Below are positions 24,155 through 33,292 of a stretch of DNA of 43,387 bases, in pieces (positions within the stretch are counted from its first letter, which is position 1; each line of letters begins with the position of its first letter). The stretch covers positions 1-43,387 of the forward strand of contig JAJYHJ010000081.1 in assembly GCA_021784785.1 (NCBI GenBank), read 5' to 3'. Below the pieces are notes generated by a model. That model saw nothing but the letters and a program-made list of their open reading frames with translations. It had not been told where the DNA came from and made no database searches. The position numbers and the translations under genes are program-made. The DNA comes from Actinomycetes bacterium (lineage in GTDB: Bacteria; Actinomycetota; Acidimicrobiia; Acidimicrobiales; Acidimicrobiaceae).

Positions 24155-25521
24155 TATCTATCCACCTCCCCCATCACTGGATCTACCGACGAGATAACCG
24201 CAACAGAATCCGCAATCAACCCACCGTGCAACATGACAGGAAGTGATTGAAGATTGACAAACGAAGGTGCACGAACGTGTACGCGATACGGTCGGTTCTC
24301 TCCACTTGAAACTATATAGCATCCCAGTTCTCCACGAGGAGACTCTATAGCCACATAGCTTTCTCCAGCAGGAACCCGATAACCCTCAGTATGTAGTTTA
24401 AAGTGATGTATCAGTGCCTCCATAGACTCGTCAATACGCGCTCTAGGCGGTGGTGTAACTTTACGATCCAAGGTTTTATACGCACCCGGGGGCATCTTTT
24501 CTATCACCTGTTCTACGATCCGGACCGACTCAAGAATCTCGTTCAATCGCACAGAGTAACGATCATACGTATCGCCGACGGAACCAACGATAACGTCAAA
24601 GTCAACTTGATCGTAGTATAGGTACGGCATTGTTTTTCTTAGGTCCCACGGAATTCCGGTAGCTCTTAGTATCGGACCAGTCGCCGATAGGGCAAGAGCC
24701 TGCTCTTGAGTCATGACGCCTACACCTTCGACACGTTCTCTAAAGATGGGCTGACCTGTCAAAAGTTCTTGATACTCTTCAACTCGAAAAGGAATCGTCT
24801 CACATATTGCCACTACATCGTCGTACCATCCATCCGGCAGGTCCGCCGCAACACCACCTGGACGGATGTAGTTATGGTTCATTCTGAGGCCCGTCACTTT
24901 TTCCAAGAACCCAAGGATAAGCTCCCGCTCACGAAATCCATATATCATCATCGAAGTAGAGCCAAGATCCATTCCATTAGTCGCCATCCACATAACATGA
25001 GAGGAGATCCTGTTCAACTCCGACATCAGCATTCGAATCCATGTCGCCCGCGGCGGTATTTCGAGGTCCATAAGTGACTCCACTGCCAAAGAGTAGACCA
25101 GTTCATTATTGAGTGGCGAAAGGTAGTCCATCCGCGTGACGTTGGTAGATCCTTGCATGAAAGTGAGCATCTCTGCAGTTTTTTCCATACCTGTGTGAAG
25201 GTAGCCAATAACCGGCTTGGATCTAAGAATCGTCTCACCGTCAAGCTCCATCATGATACGAAGAACGCCATGTGTTGATGGGTGCTGAGGACCCATGTTT
25301 ATAATCATGGTTTCATCGTCAGGAATTGAGTCAAGGTCAACCTCGTCAAGGTCAACCCCGTCTCCTTCCGGAACTCTCAGTACATAACCTTCCTCAAGAT
25401 AAAACTCCTCCATTTGAGTTTCCTGCTTTGGTCTTAGTTCCTGAGGGCCCTCTGAGGTCTCTTTGACAAAGAGACCTAACACACCTTCGTTAGTTTCCGT
25501 TCCTCTCTGGTCCTGTGTCAT
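24154..25521 (-). CDS. nuoD: NADH-quinone oxidoreductase subunit D
   Basis: A 455-aa subunit related to the large subunit of NiFe hydrogenases; it lines the quinone site with NuoB and NuoH. INMGPQHPSTHGVLRIMMEL contains the quinone-contacting His, and GYLHTGMEKTAEM, RMDYLSPLNNELVYSLAVE, LFREREL-like YGFRERELIL, RPGGVAADLP and SPRGELGCYIVS follow in order. An acidic N-terminal extension of about 70 residues precedes the core. It is a separate gene, not fused to nuoC, which it overlaps by 4 nt. Confidence 0.97.
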   Translation of the reverse strand: MTQDQRGTETNEGVLGLFVKETSEGPQELRPKQETQMEEFYLEEGYVLRVPEGDGVDLDEVDLDSIPDDETMIINMGPQHPSTHGVLRIMMELDGETILRSKPVIGYLHTGMEKTAEMLTFMQGSTNVTRMDYLSPLNNELVYSLAVESLMDLEIPPRATWIRMLMSELNRISSHVMWMATNGMDLGSTSMMIYGFRERELILGFLEKVTGLRMNHNYIRPGGVAADLPDGWYDDVVAICETIPFRVEEYQELLTGQPIFRERVEGVGVMTQEQALALSATGPILRATGIPWDLRKTMPYLYYDQVDFDVIVGSVGDTYDRYSVRLNEILESVRIVEQVIEKMPPGAYKTLDRKVTPPPRARIDESMEALIHHFKLHTEGYRVPAGESYVAIESPRGELGCYIVSSGENRPYRVHVRAPSFVNLQSLPVMLHGGLIADSVAVISSVDPVMGEVDR

Positions 25522-25976
25522 CTCGTTGTCTTTACCTCTTTGAACTGGACTGGCACTCTTCCTGGAGCGTAGTCTTTACGAAGTGGATGTCCTTCCCATC
25601 CTTCTGGCATCAATATTCGCGTCAGATCAGGATGTCCTCTGAAAACGATTCCAAAGAGGTCATACACCTCTCGCTCCATGGCCTCAGATCCTGGATACTC
25701 TCTAAAGATCGAGTCGACCCATGGATCATCATCTGGAACTTGAACCCGGATTCTTAGCCGCTTTCTCTTTGACAGCGACAATAGGTTCACAACCACCTCA
25801 AAGCGCTGTGCCTCTACGTCTTCTGGCAGTGATCGATCTTTGAACTCTAAAAAGTCAACCGCGGTTAGGTCTGCACACATCTCAAATCCTTGCGACCGAA
25901 GAGTTTGGACAAAGTTGAGGTATTCGGACCGTCTAACAAAAACAACGGAGTGATCTATATCCAAGCTTTCACTCAC
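25518..25976 (-). CDS. nuoC: NADH-quinone oxidoreductase subunit C
   Basis: A 152-aa peripheral subunit, rather short for the family. The signature [39 protein letters not shown] and [13 protein letters not shown] is intact. [12 protein letters not shown]-like [15 protein letters not shown] marks the core. Overlaps nuoB by 8 nt and nuoD by 4 nt. Confidence 0.96.
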   Translation of the reverse strand: MSESLDIDHSVVFVRRSEYLNFVQTLRSQGFEMCADLTAVDFLEFKDRSLPEDVEAQRFEVVVNLLSLSKRKRLRIRVQVPDDDPWVDSIFREYPGSEAMEREVYDLFGIVFRGHPDLTRILMPEGWEGHPLRKDYAPGRVPVQFKEVKTTR

Positions 25977-26568
25977 CTTCTTGTCCTAAGTATTCGTCCG
26001 TCGTAGCGTGAATACTTCGTATGCGAGTTGGAGTAATAAATCTCCCTGAACTTGATCGAATCTGTTCTTCTGGACTAGTCAACCACTCTTGATCGTTGCG
26101 TCGAGCTATGGGTCCCGTTCGCACTTTATCGTGCAAAGTTAATATTGCATGGATCAGCGTCTCTGGTCCAGGAGGACACCCGGGAGCATAGACATCAACA
26201 GGGACGATCTGATCGACACCTTGGACGATTGCATAGTTGTTGAAGATGCCTCCAGTCGAAGCGCAGACTCCCATCGAGATAACCCACTTCGGTTCCATCA
26301 TTTGGTCGTATACTTGTCGCAAAACCGGTGCCATCTTCTGCGAGACTCGTCCCGCTACAATCATCAGGTCAGCCTGTCGTGGCGATGCTCGAAATACTTC
26401 CATGCCAAAACGGGCGAGATCAAAGTCAGCCGCTCCCGCAGACATCATTTCAATTGCGCAGCAAGCCAGTCCAAAAGTCGCTGGCCACATAGACGCTTGC
26501 CTTGCCCACTGCACAAGGCTCTCGAGCTGCCCGGTGAGAAAGTTATGGCTTAGATCCTCTAGACCCAT
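25969..26568 (-). CDS. nuoB: NADH-quinone oxidoreductase subunit B
   Basis: A 199-aa subunit holding the terminal 4Fe-4S cluster N2. The ligands are the tandem pair in [20 protein letters not shown] and [29 protein letters not shown] is typical. The C-terminal 45 residues are variable. It starts 3 nt after nuoA. Confidence 0.97.
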   Translation of the reverse strand: MGLEDLSHNFLTGQLESLVQWARQASMWPATFGLACCAIEMMSAGAADFDLARFGMEVFRASPRQADLMIVAGRVSQKMAPVLRQVYDQMMEPKWVISMGVCASTGGIFNNYAIVQGVDQIVPVDVYAPGCPPGPETLIHAILTLHDKVRTGPIARRNDQEWLTSPEEQIRSSSGRFITPTRIRSIHATTDEYLGQEGE

Positions 26569-26571
26569 CTT

Positions 26572-27012
26572 CTACGCCGCCTCTATGTCAACAGATTTTT
26601 GTACTTCCTTAGCAACCAAGGTGTCCTCTGGTTCGACTAGAGGTTCAACTCGCTTCTGAGGTCCCCAGTTCAGGGCACCGTTCCCAATCAGATAAACAAA
26701 GGAGGCAAAAACTATAACTGCAAAGACTACGATCTCTACAAAACCGAAGGTAGCAAGCTGTTTAAAGTCTGCTGCCCACGGATATAGAAATACAATCTCA
26801 ATATCAAAGACTATAAAGATCATCGCCACCAAGTAAAACCTGACTGGGAAACGCTCGGCCGGGGCGTTACGCGGTACAATTCCGCACTCATATGGTGCTC
26901 CTTTAGCCTGGGTAGGTCGTTTCGGTGCGAATATAGCTGAAGCGACAAATGAACCAGCTGCGAAAAGCGTCGCCAATATCGCCATAAATAAAATTGGCAT
27001 GTACTGTGCCAA
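26572..27012 (-). CDS. nuoA: NADH-quinone oxidoreductase subunit A
   Basis: A 146-aa membrane subunit with three helices and the conserved loop [20 protein letters not shown], followed by [19 protein letters not shown] 27012 is chosen because GAGGAGG lies 4 nt upstream. It is the first gene of the nuoA-N operon; its promoter must lie in 27013-27211. Confidence 0.97.
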   Translation of the reverse strand: MAQYMPILFMAILATLFAAGSFVASAIFAPKRPTQAKGAPYECGIVPRNAPAERFPVRFYLVAMIFIVFDIEIVFLYPWAADFKQLATFGFVEIVVFAVIVFASFVYLIGNGALNWGPQKRVEPLVEPEDTLVAKEVQKSVDIEAA

Positions 27013-27176
27013 TGTTCCTCCTCTAACATCGTCGATGTAGTCTCGCAGGTCCGCTTGGACCGCTCAATCCACAACTACACCCTACATACTTACAAAATTT
27101 GACGTACTCACCAAATTTGCATAAGTTATCACATTGGAGAGTGCTATATCTCAGCAAATAACATTACCGCCCTATG

Positions 27177-27205
27177 TTGGCTTATCTCTTTACGTGCCTT
27201 AGGTT
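27177..27205 (+). promoter_or_regulatory. Probable promoter of the MenJ-like gene, near-leaderless
   Basis: TTGGCT (27177-27182) and TAGGTT (27200-27205) are 17 nt apart. The -10 box ends 6 nt before GTG 27212 and no Shine-Dalgarno is present, so the transcript probably starts at or next to the start codon. It lies in the divergent gap with nuoA. Confidence 0.5.
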
Positions 27206-27211
27206 GTAACC

Positions 27212-28480
27212 GTGAGTACTTCAAGAATAGACACCACCGTAGCGATAGTCGGAGCAGGACCATCAGGTGCTAGCGCAGCTTATTGGCTCGCAATTAGAGA
27301 CATACCTACTGTTGTCCTGGAAAAAAAACATTTTCCACGAGAAAAAGCATGTGGAGACGGCTTAACGCCTCGTAGTGTAGTTCAACTCGAGGCTATGGGG
27401 TTAGGGGGGTTTTTGAAGAGCAAACATCTTTACTATGGTCTAAGAGCAAAGGCTTACGGGAAAGCGCTTGAGATACCATGGCCCAAAAGTCCGGAGTACC
27501 CTGATCATGGGTATGTGGTCACAAGGTACGAACTTGATCAGGCTATAGCTGAAAATGCAGTTACCGCTGGTGCAGAGGTTCTACAGGGGTATGAAGTCGT
27601 AGAGGCTACGCGATCGAAAGGCTCACGTATTGAGTCTCTAGTCGCCAAGGACAAAGACAGTGGCAAAGTGGTTGAGATTTCTGCGCAGTACTTCGTACTA
27701 GCCGAAGGGGCCAACTCTCGTATAGCCCGTTCCCTTGGCGTCGCCAGAGATAGAAACGAACCAATGGGCATGGCGATTAGGAGTTACTATAACACAGATC
27801 GATCCAATGAGCCTTGGATCGAATCCCAGATGGACTTGAAAGACGAACATGGCCATGTAATCCCTGGATACGGCTGGGTGTTCCCCCTCGGTGACGGTCG
27901 AGTCAACGTAGGCTTTGGACTTCTTACAAATTCAGATAGATGGCGATCAATCAACACAACTCACGCACTTGAGCGCTACGTGACCGAGATAGGTCCTGAT
28001 TGGGGAATATCTACAACAAATGGTTCAAAACCTATCGGCGGCAAGTTGCAGATGGGACACGCCGTATCTCCAAGGTCAGGTTCAAATTTTCTGCTCGTTG
28101 GAGATACCGTTGGCTCGATAAATCCCTTTAATGGCGAAGGCATCTCTTATGCTCTAGAGACCGGAAGGCTCGGTGCCGACGTCATAAGTTACGTCCTCTC
28201 ACATCCAAATACCGATCTATCCAGACTGTACAATTCTAAATTACACGGAGCCTATGGCAACTACTACGCCCTAGCAAAGAGATTCGTCAAGCTCATCTCA
28301 GAACCAAAAATCATGGCGCCCGCAATCTGGATGGCAACACGAAACGAACGACTAATGACACCTTTAGTCACGGTCATGGCAAATCTTTTTAGCATACAAG
28401 ATCCACAGGTGGGGGACAAACTCTACAAGTACGTCGAAAGATTAGCTTCATTAGCTCGGGTTGCTAAGACCCACTCGTAG
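27212..28480 (+). CDS. Geranylgeranyl reductase-family flavoprotein, MenJ-like menaquinone reductase
   Basis: A 422-aa FAD enzyme. The N-terminal dinucleotide fold is AIVGAGPSGASAAYWLA, followed by the family motif REKACGDGLTPRSV. The FAD-ribityl motif FLLVGDTVGSINPFNGEGIS and the adjoining YALETGRLGA lie near residues 290-330, and GYGWVFPLGDGRVNVGFGLL is in the substrate domain. Actinobacterial relatives beside nuoA include proteins like mycobacterial MenJ, which saturates one isoprene of menaquinone. Its place, divergent from the complex I operon that reduces menaquinone, agrees with that role, which remains an inference. Its stop lies inside the end of hemL on the other strand. Confidence 0.9.
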   Translation: MSTSRIDTTVAIVGAGPSGASAAYWLAIRDIPTVVLEKKHFPREKACGDGLTPRSVVQLEAMGLGGFLKSKHLYYGLRAKAYGKALEIPWPKSPEYPDHGYVVTRYELDQAIAENAVTAGAEVLQGYEVVEATRSKGSRIESLVAKDKDSGKVVEISAQYFVLAEGANSRIARSLGVARDRNEPMGMAIRSYYNTDRSNEPWIESQMDLKDEHGHVIPGYGWVFPLGDGRVNVGFGLLTNSDRWRSINTTHALERYVTEIGPDWGISTTNGSKPIGGKLQMGHAVSPRSGSNFLLVGDTVGSINPFNGEGISYALETGRLGADVISYVLSHPNTDLSRLYNSKLHGAYGNYYALAKRFVKLISEPKIMAPAIWMATRNERLMTPLVTVMANLFSIQDPQVGDKLYKYVERLASLARVAKTHS

Positions 28481-29765
28481 GCGCCAGTTTAGATCTCCAT
28501 GCAGACCAGGCTTGAGCTGCGGCCGCAGAAGCAAGGTCGACTGTAAGTTCAATATCGTCCCAACTGTGAGCCAGAGAAGGAAACATAACCTCGTAAGGTC
28601 CAGGCGCTAGGGCAACACCTCTTTGCAACATTGCATGAAAGAAATATGGATATGCGCCACCTGCTACTGACTCCTTCGCCTGTACATAGTTGGTAACTAT
28701 ATCGTCGCTGAAAAATAAGGAAAGCAATGGTCCAAATCGCTGGATCTGAACTGAGAACCCTGCATCAGTTAATACTTTTTCAAGACCTTCGGCCAAGAAC
28801 TTACTTCGACCATCGAGCATTGAGTAGGAAGATTCATCTAGCGATTCCAACACAACCAAACCAGCAGCCGTAGCAACCGGATTTCCCGATAAAGTACCTG
28901 CTTGATAGATTGAACCCAACGGAGCAAGGCCTTCCATAAGGTCTCTTCGACCCGCCAATGCGCCTATCGGAAGACCCCCTCCAATCACCTTTCCAAAACA
29001 AAAAAGATCAGGAGTGACGTCGATAATGTCAGTTATACCCCCTCTAGCCACTCGAAAACCCGTAATTACCTCATCAAAAATTAAGAGTGCTCCAACACGA
29101 TCACACTCTCGACGTAAACCCTCTAAAAAACCGTCTTTGGGAGAAACCAGTCCCATGTTTGCTGCCACAGGTTCTACGATTACACACGCGGTCTCGTCAT
29201 CCAATACCGGGATTTCATTGTAAGGAACGACCAAAGTATCGGCAACCGCTCCTTGGGAAACTCCAGCGGAGCCAGCTAGCCCTAGTGCCGCCACACCCGA
29301 ACCAGAGGCAGTTAACAACTGATCCGAGTGGCCATGATAGCATCCGTCAAACTTTACGACCTTATTCCTACCTGTAACACCTCTAGCCAGTCGTAGCGCA
29401 GTCATTGTCGCTTCTGTCCCTGACGATACCAGGCGCACCATATCGACACCTCGTACTCTTCGAACGACCTCTTCAGCTAGTAACACTTCTCCCTCTGTCG
29501 GAGCGCCAAAAGTAGTACCTTTCTCCGCTGCCTGAGAGATCGCACGAGTAACCCTAGAGTCGCTATGACCCAAAATGGATGCACCGTACGACTGCACGTA
29601 GTCTATGTACCCTCGTCCGTTTAGATCATAAACATATGCGCCCTTCGCTCGTTGCACGAAGTAAGGCACCCCACCGACTGCAGCGAACGATCTTACCGGA
29701 GAGTTCACACCCCCAGGAATAACAGTCGTAGCCCGCTCCCACATAGCCATATTCAAGTCATTCAT
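28464..29765 (-). CDS. hemL: Glutamate-1-semialdehyde 2,1-aminomutase
   Basis: A 433-aa PLP enzyme that turns glutamate-1-semialdehyde into 5-aminolevulinate, the second step of the C5 route. VRLVSSGTEATMTALRLARG, YHGHSDQLL, LIFDEVITGFRVARGG and the PLP-lysine motif CFGKVIGGGLPIGALAGR are present, as is YQAGTLSGNP-A. Length is normal. It is the last gene of the hem cluster, 51 nt after hemB, and overlaps the convergent MenJ-like gene by 17 nt. Confidence 0.97.
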   Translation of the reverse strand: MNDLNMAMWERATTVIPGGVNSPVRSFAAVGGVPYFVQRAKGAYVYDLNGRGYIDYVQSYGASILGHSDSRVTRAISQAAEKGTTFGAPTEGEVLLAEEVVRRVRGVDMVRLVSSGTEATMTALRLARGVTGRNKVVKFDGCYHGHSDQLLTASGSGVAALGLAGSAGVSQGAVADTLVVPYNEIPVLDDETACVIVEPVAANMGLVSPKDGFLEGLRRECDRVGALLIFDEVITGFRVARGGITDIIDVTPDLFCFGKVIGGGLPIGALAGRRDLMEGLAPLGSIYQAGTLSGNPVATAAGLVVLESLDESSYSMLDGRSKFLAEGLEKVLTDAGFSVQIQRFGPLLSLFFSDDIVTNYVQAKESVAGGAYPYFFHAMLQRGVALAPGPYEVMFPSLAHSWDDIELTVDLASAAAAQAWSAWRSKLAPTSGS

Positions 29766-29816
29766 AGTTTCCTCCAGATTTTGTGCGCTTCTAGGGTTTC
29801 AGCCTGTAACTGCACG

Positions 29817-30794
29817 TCAGATTCTTCTCGCGATATCTTTCGCAAAGTAGCTAATTATAAGGTCAGCCCCTGCTCGCTTTATTGCATACATCTGTTCTAA
29901 AGCTACAGCCTCACCATCTATCCATCCCAAGCTAGAAGCGGCTTTGATCATCGCGTATTCACCCGATACGTGGTAAGCACATAGTGGCAGATCTACAACT
30001 TCTCTAACTCGACTTATAACGTCTAAATAAGTTATGGCAGGTTTTACCATCACAATATCAGCACCTTCGGACACGTCTAAAAACACCTCTTTGAGAGACT
30101 CGCGAGCGTTCCTATAGTCTTGCTGATAACTTCGACGATCACCTCCATCGGCTATCCGAACGTTTACTGCATCCCTAAACGGACCATATAGTCCAGACGC
30201 ATACTTGGCAGAGTAAGCCAGTATTCCCACATCTTTAAATTCACTCTTGTCCAACACCGAGCGAATCGCTTGAACCTGTCCGTCCATCATTCCAGACGGT
30301 GCAACAAAATGTACTCCAGCCTCCGCCTGAGACAGAGCTATTTTTTGATATAACTCCAGCGTGGAGTCGTTGTCTACACGACCATTTCGATCCACCAATC
30401 CACAGTGGCCGTGATCTGTATACTCGTCAAGACATAAGTCCGCAAAGATAACGATGTCATCTCCGAAACTATTACGAACCTCTCGCACTGCTTTTTGAAC
30501 TACTCCATCTCGTGCATACGCTCCTGATCCCAGTGAATTCTTATGGACTGGAACGCCAAAGATAATGACAGCTTTGATACCAGCTTCATAACATTGTTTT
30601 ATATCTTGAATGATAGATGAAAGTGAATGTTGGTAAACGCCGTCTAAGGAGGCTATTCCTTGCGGTTCCGTTGCGTCTTCAAGAACGAAGTAGGGCATTA
30701 TAAAGTCTGACGGACTCAATTTTGACTCGGCAACTAAGTCGCGAAGCGCGGGAGTACTACGAAGACGTCTAGGGCGATGAGATAGATAAGTCAT
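29817..30794 (-). CDS. hemB: Delta-aminolevulinic acid dehydratase (porphobilinogen synthase)
   Basis: A 325-aa enzyme joining two 5-aminolevulinates into porphobilinogen. Both Schiff-base lysines are seen: LAYSAKYASGLYGPFRDA and DIVMVKPAITYLDVI. The metal-site region reads DLCLDEYTDHGHCG, a mixed Cys/Asp form rather than the all-Cys zinc site, as in several actinobacteria. GPGVQQ-type tail is replaced by IISYFAKDIARR. Start ATG 30794. Confidence 0.97.
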   Translation of the reverse strand: MTYLSHRPRRLRSTPALRDLVAESKLSPSDFIMPYFVLEDATEPQGIASLDGVYQHSLSSIIQDIKQCYEAGIKAVIIFGVPVHKNSLGSGAYARDGVVQKAVREVRNSFGDDIVIFADLCLDEYTDHGHCGLVDRNGRVDNDSTLELYQKIALSQAEAGVHFVAPSGMMDGQVQAIRSVLDKSEFKDVGILAYSAKYASGLYGPFRDAVNVRIADGGDRRSYQQDYRNARESLKEVFLDVSEGADIVMVKPAITYLDVISRVREVVDLPLCAYHVSGEYAMIKAASSLGWIDGEAVALEQMYAIKRAGADLIISYFAKDIARRI

Positions 30795-30864
30795 GATTTA
30801 TAAAACTTAGCAAACTAATTCGTCAAGACGATAAATATCTGTGTCCAAAGGTGGAACTTAGACA

Positions 30865-32355
30865 TTAGAACATCCCGGATTTGCGGTTGCGCACCCACCA
30901 GAGCTTTGTAGCCTCAACCAAGCCAGCAAAGTCATAAATTTCACTGACAAAGGCCGGGGTAAAGCCTAACTCCTTAACCTTTTCAGCCGTAATGGGGCCT
31001 ATCACCCCAATGGGCACCTGACCTAGCGCTGCCCCAAATGATCGGTGAAATCCCTCAACCGCGGATGGCGACGCGAAGAGAACTAGGTCCTGTTTTGTTA
31101 TCAGGTCGATCTTGTCATAGATCACGTGACTGGTCTCGTAAGCCTCCACTACCTCTACGTTCCATCCCTTTTTGCGAAGTCCCATAGGAACGACGTCTCG
31201 CGCCACCTTTGCACGCGGTAGCAAAATTTTATTGTCCGAGTCTTTGGGATAGGGAAACTCTTCAATAAAGGTCTCGCCCACATACCGAGTTGGCACAAAA
31301 TCTACACCAACTCGGTAAGCGAGAACTGTGTCTTTGGTACCTGAACCGATCGCTGCAACCTTGACACCTCCAAGTCTCCTTAGATCTCCGAGCGCATCAA
31401 ACGTCCTGTTAACGGAGGTGGAGGACGTAAAAACAGTCCACTCGTAACTTCGAATTCGTTCTAACGCCCCGTGAAGTGACTCTCCTTGGTCAGACGGATT
31501 CGAGATCGATATTGTCGGAAGTCTTACGACTTCGGCGCCAAGTTCCTCCAGAGAACGTGAAAGGCGGTCTTCACCGACAGCCCGTGTAACTACGGCCTTC
31601 AGCCCAAAGAGCGGTCTAGTGTGAAGCCATGAGAAATCTAATTCGGCCACGTTGCCAATAACCATGACTGCAGGGGATTCAACCTGTAGAGCACCTAACT
31701 CAGAGAGAGTCGTTCGTAAGACCCGCTGAAAAGCAGTGGTACCTTTATAGATCACCGCAGTAGGAGTTAGCGGGTCCATTCCGACCCTACGTAGCTCTTC
31801 TGATATCTCTGCTCGGTGCGCCACTCCCATCAAGACGACGAGAGTAAGGCCACATCGATGCAGTGCGTCCCAGTCGTATGTGAGACGTTCACCAAAACGG
31901 CCATGACCCGTCACCACTACATATCCTTGAGCGACACCCCGATGAGTTAGTGATATACCGCCAAATAAAGGGGCACCGTTCACTGAAGAAACCCCAGGGA
32001 CAACTTCAAAGCTTATCTCAGCAGCTTTTAAAGCTTCCGCTTCCTCGCCTCCTCGCCCAAAGACAAACGGATCCCCGCCCTTTAGTCTCACTATATATCG
32101 ATGTTTTGAAGCCAAATCCACTAGCAGTTCATTGATATCACTTTGATTAGTGGGTCGCCCTGGCTGTTTTCCAACGTCGATTAGCACTGCAGAAGGCTGA
32201 CACAGCTGGAGAACAGACTGCGAAACAAGGTAGTCATAAACCACAACATCGGCTCTGTCTAGAACCTCTAAGGCGCGCAAAGTCAATAGCTCCTTGCGAC
32301 CTGGTCCAGCACCGACTAGATAGACTACCCCAGATTTCGAACTTTGGTTATCCAC
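30865..32355 (-). CDS. cobA/hemD: Uroporphyrinogen-III C-methyltransferase fused to uroporphyrinogen-III synthase
   Basis: A 496-aa bifunctional protein. Residues about 8-245 are a SAM-dependent methyltransferase (VYLVGAGPGRKELLTLRALE, RLKGGDPFVFGRGGEEAEAL, GVSSVNGAPLFGGISLTHRG) that makes precorrin-2. Residues about 255-490 are HemD-like (AVVTRAVGEDRLSRSLEELG, WTVFTSSTSVNRTFDAL, ETFIEEF, LLPRAKVARDVVP, FASPSAVEGFH) and close the ring of hydroxymethylbilane. Such fusions are common in actinobacteria. GTG start, 9 nt after GGAG. It sits between hemC and hemB, so the product line is contiguous. Confidence 0.96.
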   Translation of the reverse strand: MDNQSSKSGVVYLVGAGPGRKELLTLRALEVLDRADVVVYDYLVSQSVLQLCQPSAVLIDVGKQPGRPTNQSDINELLVDLASKHRYIVRLKGGDPFVFGRGGEEAEALKAAEISFEVVPGVSSVNGAPLFGGISLTHRGVAQGYVVVTGHGRFGERLTYDWDALHRCGLTLVVLMGVAHRAEISEELRRVGMDPLTPTAVIYKGTTAFQRVLRTTLSELGALQVESPAVMVIGNVAELDFSWLHTRPLFGLKAVVTRAVGEDRLSRSLEELGAEVVRLPTISISNPSDQGESLHGALERIRSYEWTVFTSSTSVNRTFDALGDLRRLGGVKVAAIGSGTKDTVLAYRVGVDFVPTRYVGETFIEEFPYPKDSDNKILLPRAKVARDVVPMGLRKKGWNVEVVEAYETSHVIYDKIDLITKQDLVLFASPSAVEGFHRSFGAALGQVPIGVIGPITAEKVKELGFTPAFVSEIYDFAGLVEATKLWWVRNRKSGMF

Positions 32356-32370
32356 CGAAAAACTCCGCCC

Positions 32371-33255
32371 TTAGGATCGTTGACGTTGATCAAAGTCCTT
32401 ACCGGACATCCCAATCAACTTTTCAGCCAACTCTCTGCCACACGCGAGAGGATCCTCGCCTGTACAGGAGGCTCGCCACAACCTGCTTCCATCTTCGAGG
32501 CCTACAAAACCGTCAACTCGGACCTCTCTACCCTTCACATTACAGATGGCACCAACAGGCATAGTGCACCCAGCACCTAGACGGTCAAGAAACGACCTTT
32601 CACACGTGAGAACTCTAGAAGTTGCGAGATCTCCAATGGTCTTCAGGATCGATAGGATCTCACCATTCGACCGATGCGCCTCTATCGCTAGTACACCTTG
32701 ACCCACCTGGGGAGTGAAACTATCGATCGGCATCTCCTCACCCGCGTAGTCTCTAAGGTTCAGGCGATTAAGTGCGGCTTTAGCTACGACTACGGCGTTC
32801 CCGTCTTTAGCTAACTTCATACGGGTGGCAATATTACCTCGCGCAGGGAGAATCTTGAGGTCGGGACGGAGGGAGAGGAGTTGAGCTTTTCGTCGGTTCG
32901 AAGAGGTGAAGACCACCGCGCCATCCGGTAGATTCGAAAGAGTAGAACCCACCAAGACATCTCGAGGATCCTCACGCGTCGGAACCGCCCCAATCACCAA
33001 TTCGTCATGGCTTCGACTTGGCAAGTCTTTCGCTGAGTGAACCGCTATGTCTGCGGCTCCACTCAATACTGCTTGTTGAACCTCTTTAGTAAATACACCT
33101 TGTCCTCCTATTACCGACAGAGAACTCGCTTGGTCTCTATCACCTTGAGTTGTCACAAATACGCATTCAAACGGCTCACCAATAAGAGCACCGACGAAGT
33201 TTGCTTGAGCTATCGCAAGTTCTGAGCGCCGTGTCGCAATTCTAATAGTATCCAC
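32371..33255 (-). CDS. hemC: Hydroxymethylbilane synthase (porphobilinogen deaminase)
   Basis: A 294-aa enzyme that polymerises four porphobilinogens. IRIATRRSELAIAQANFV, GVFTKEVQQAVLSGAADIAV, HSAKDLP, LPARGNIATRMKL and the dipyrromethane cofactor site RLGAGCTMPVG are intact, the last giving the cofactor-bearing Cys. GTG start; 37 nt after hemA and 15 nt before cobA/hemD. Confidence 0.97.
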   Translation of the reverse strand: MDTIRIATRRSELAIAQANFVGALIGEPFECVFVTTQGDRDQASSLSVIGGQGVFTKEVQQAVLSGAADIAVHSAKDLPSRSHDELVIGAVPTREDPRDVLVGSTLSNLPDGAVVFTSSNRRKAQLLSLRPDLKILPARGNIATRMKLAKDGNAVVVAKAALNRLNLRDYAGEEMPIDSFTPQVGQGVLAIEAHRSNGEILSILKTIGDLATSRVLTCERSFLDRLGAGCTMPVGAICNVKGREVRVDGFVGLEDGSRLWRASCTGEDPLACGRELAEKLIGMSGKDFDQRQRS

Positions 33256-33292
33256 AGCTACCTAACTAGCACCAACATATTGACCATTTGAA

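Noticed and set aside
27049-27062. Small palindrome GGTCC-N4-GGACC before nuoA
   Set aside because: Five-bp arms are expected by chance at this length; no link to a known operator.
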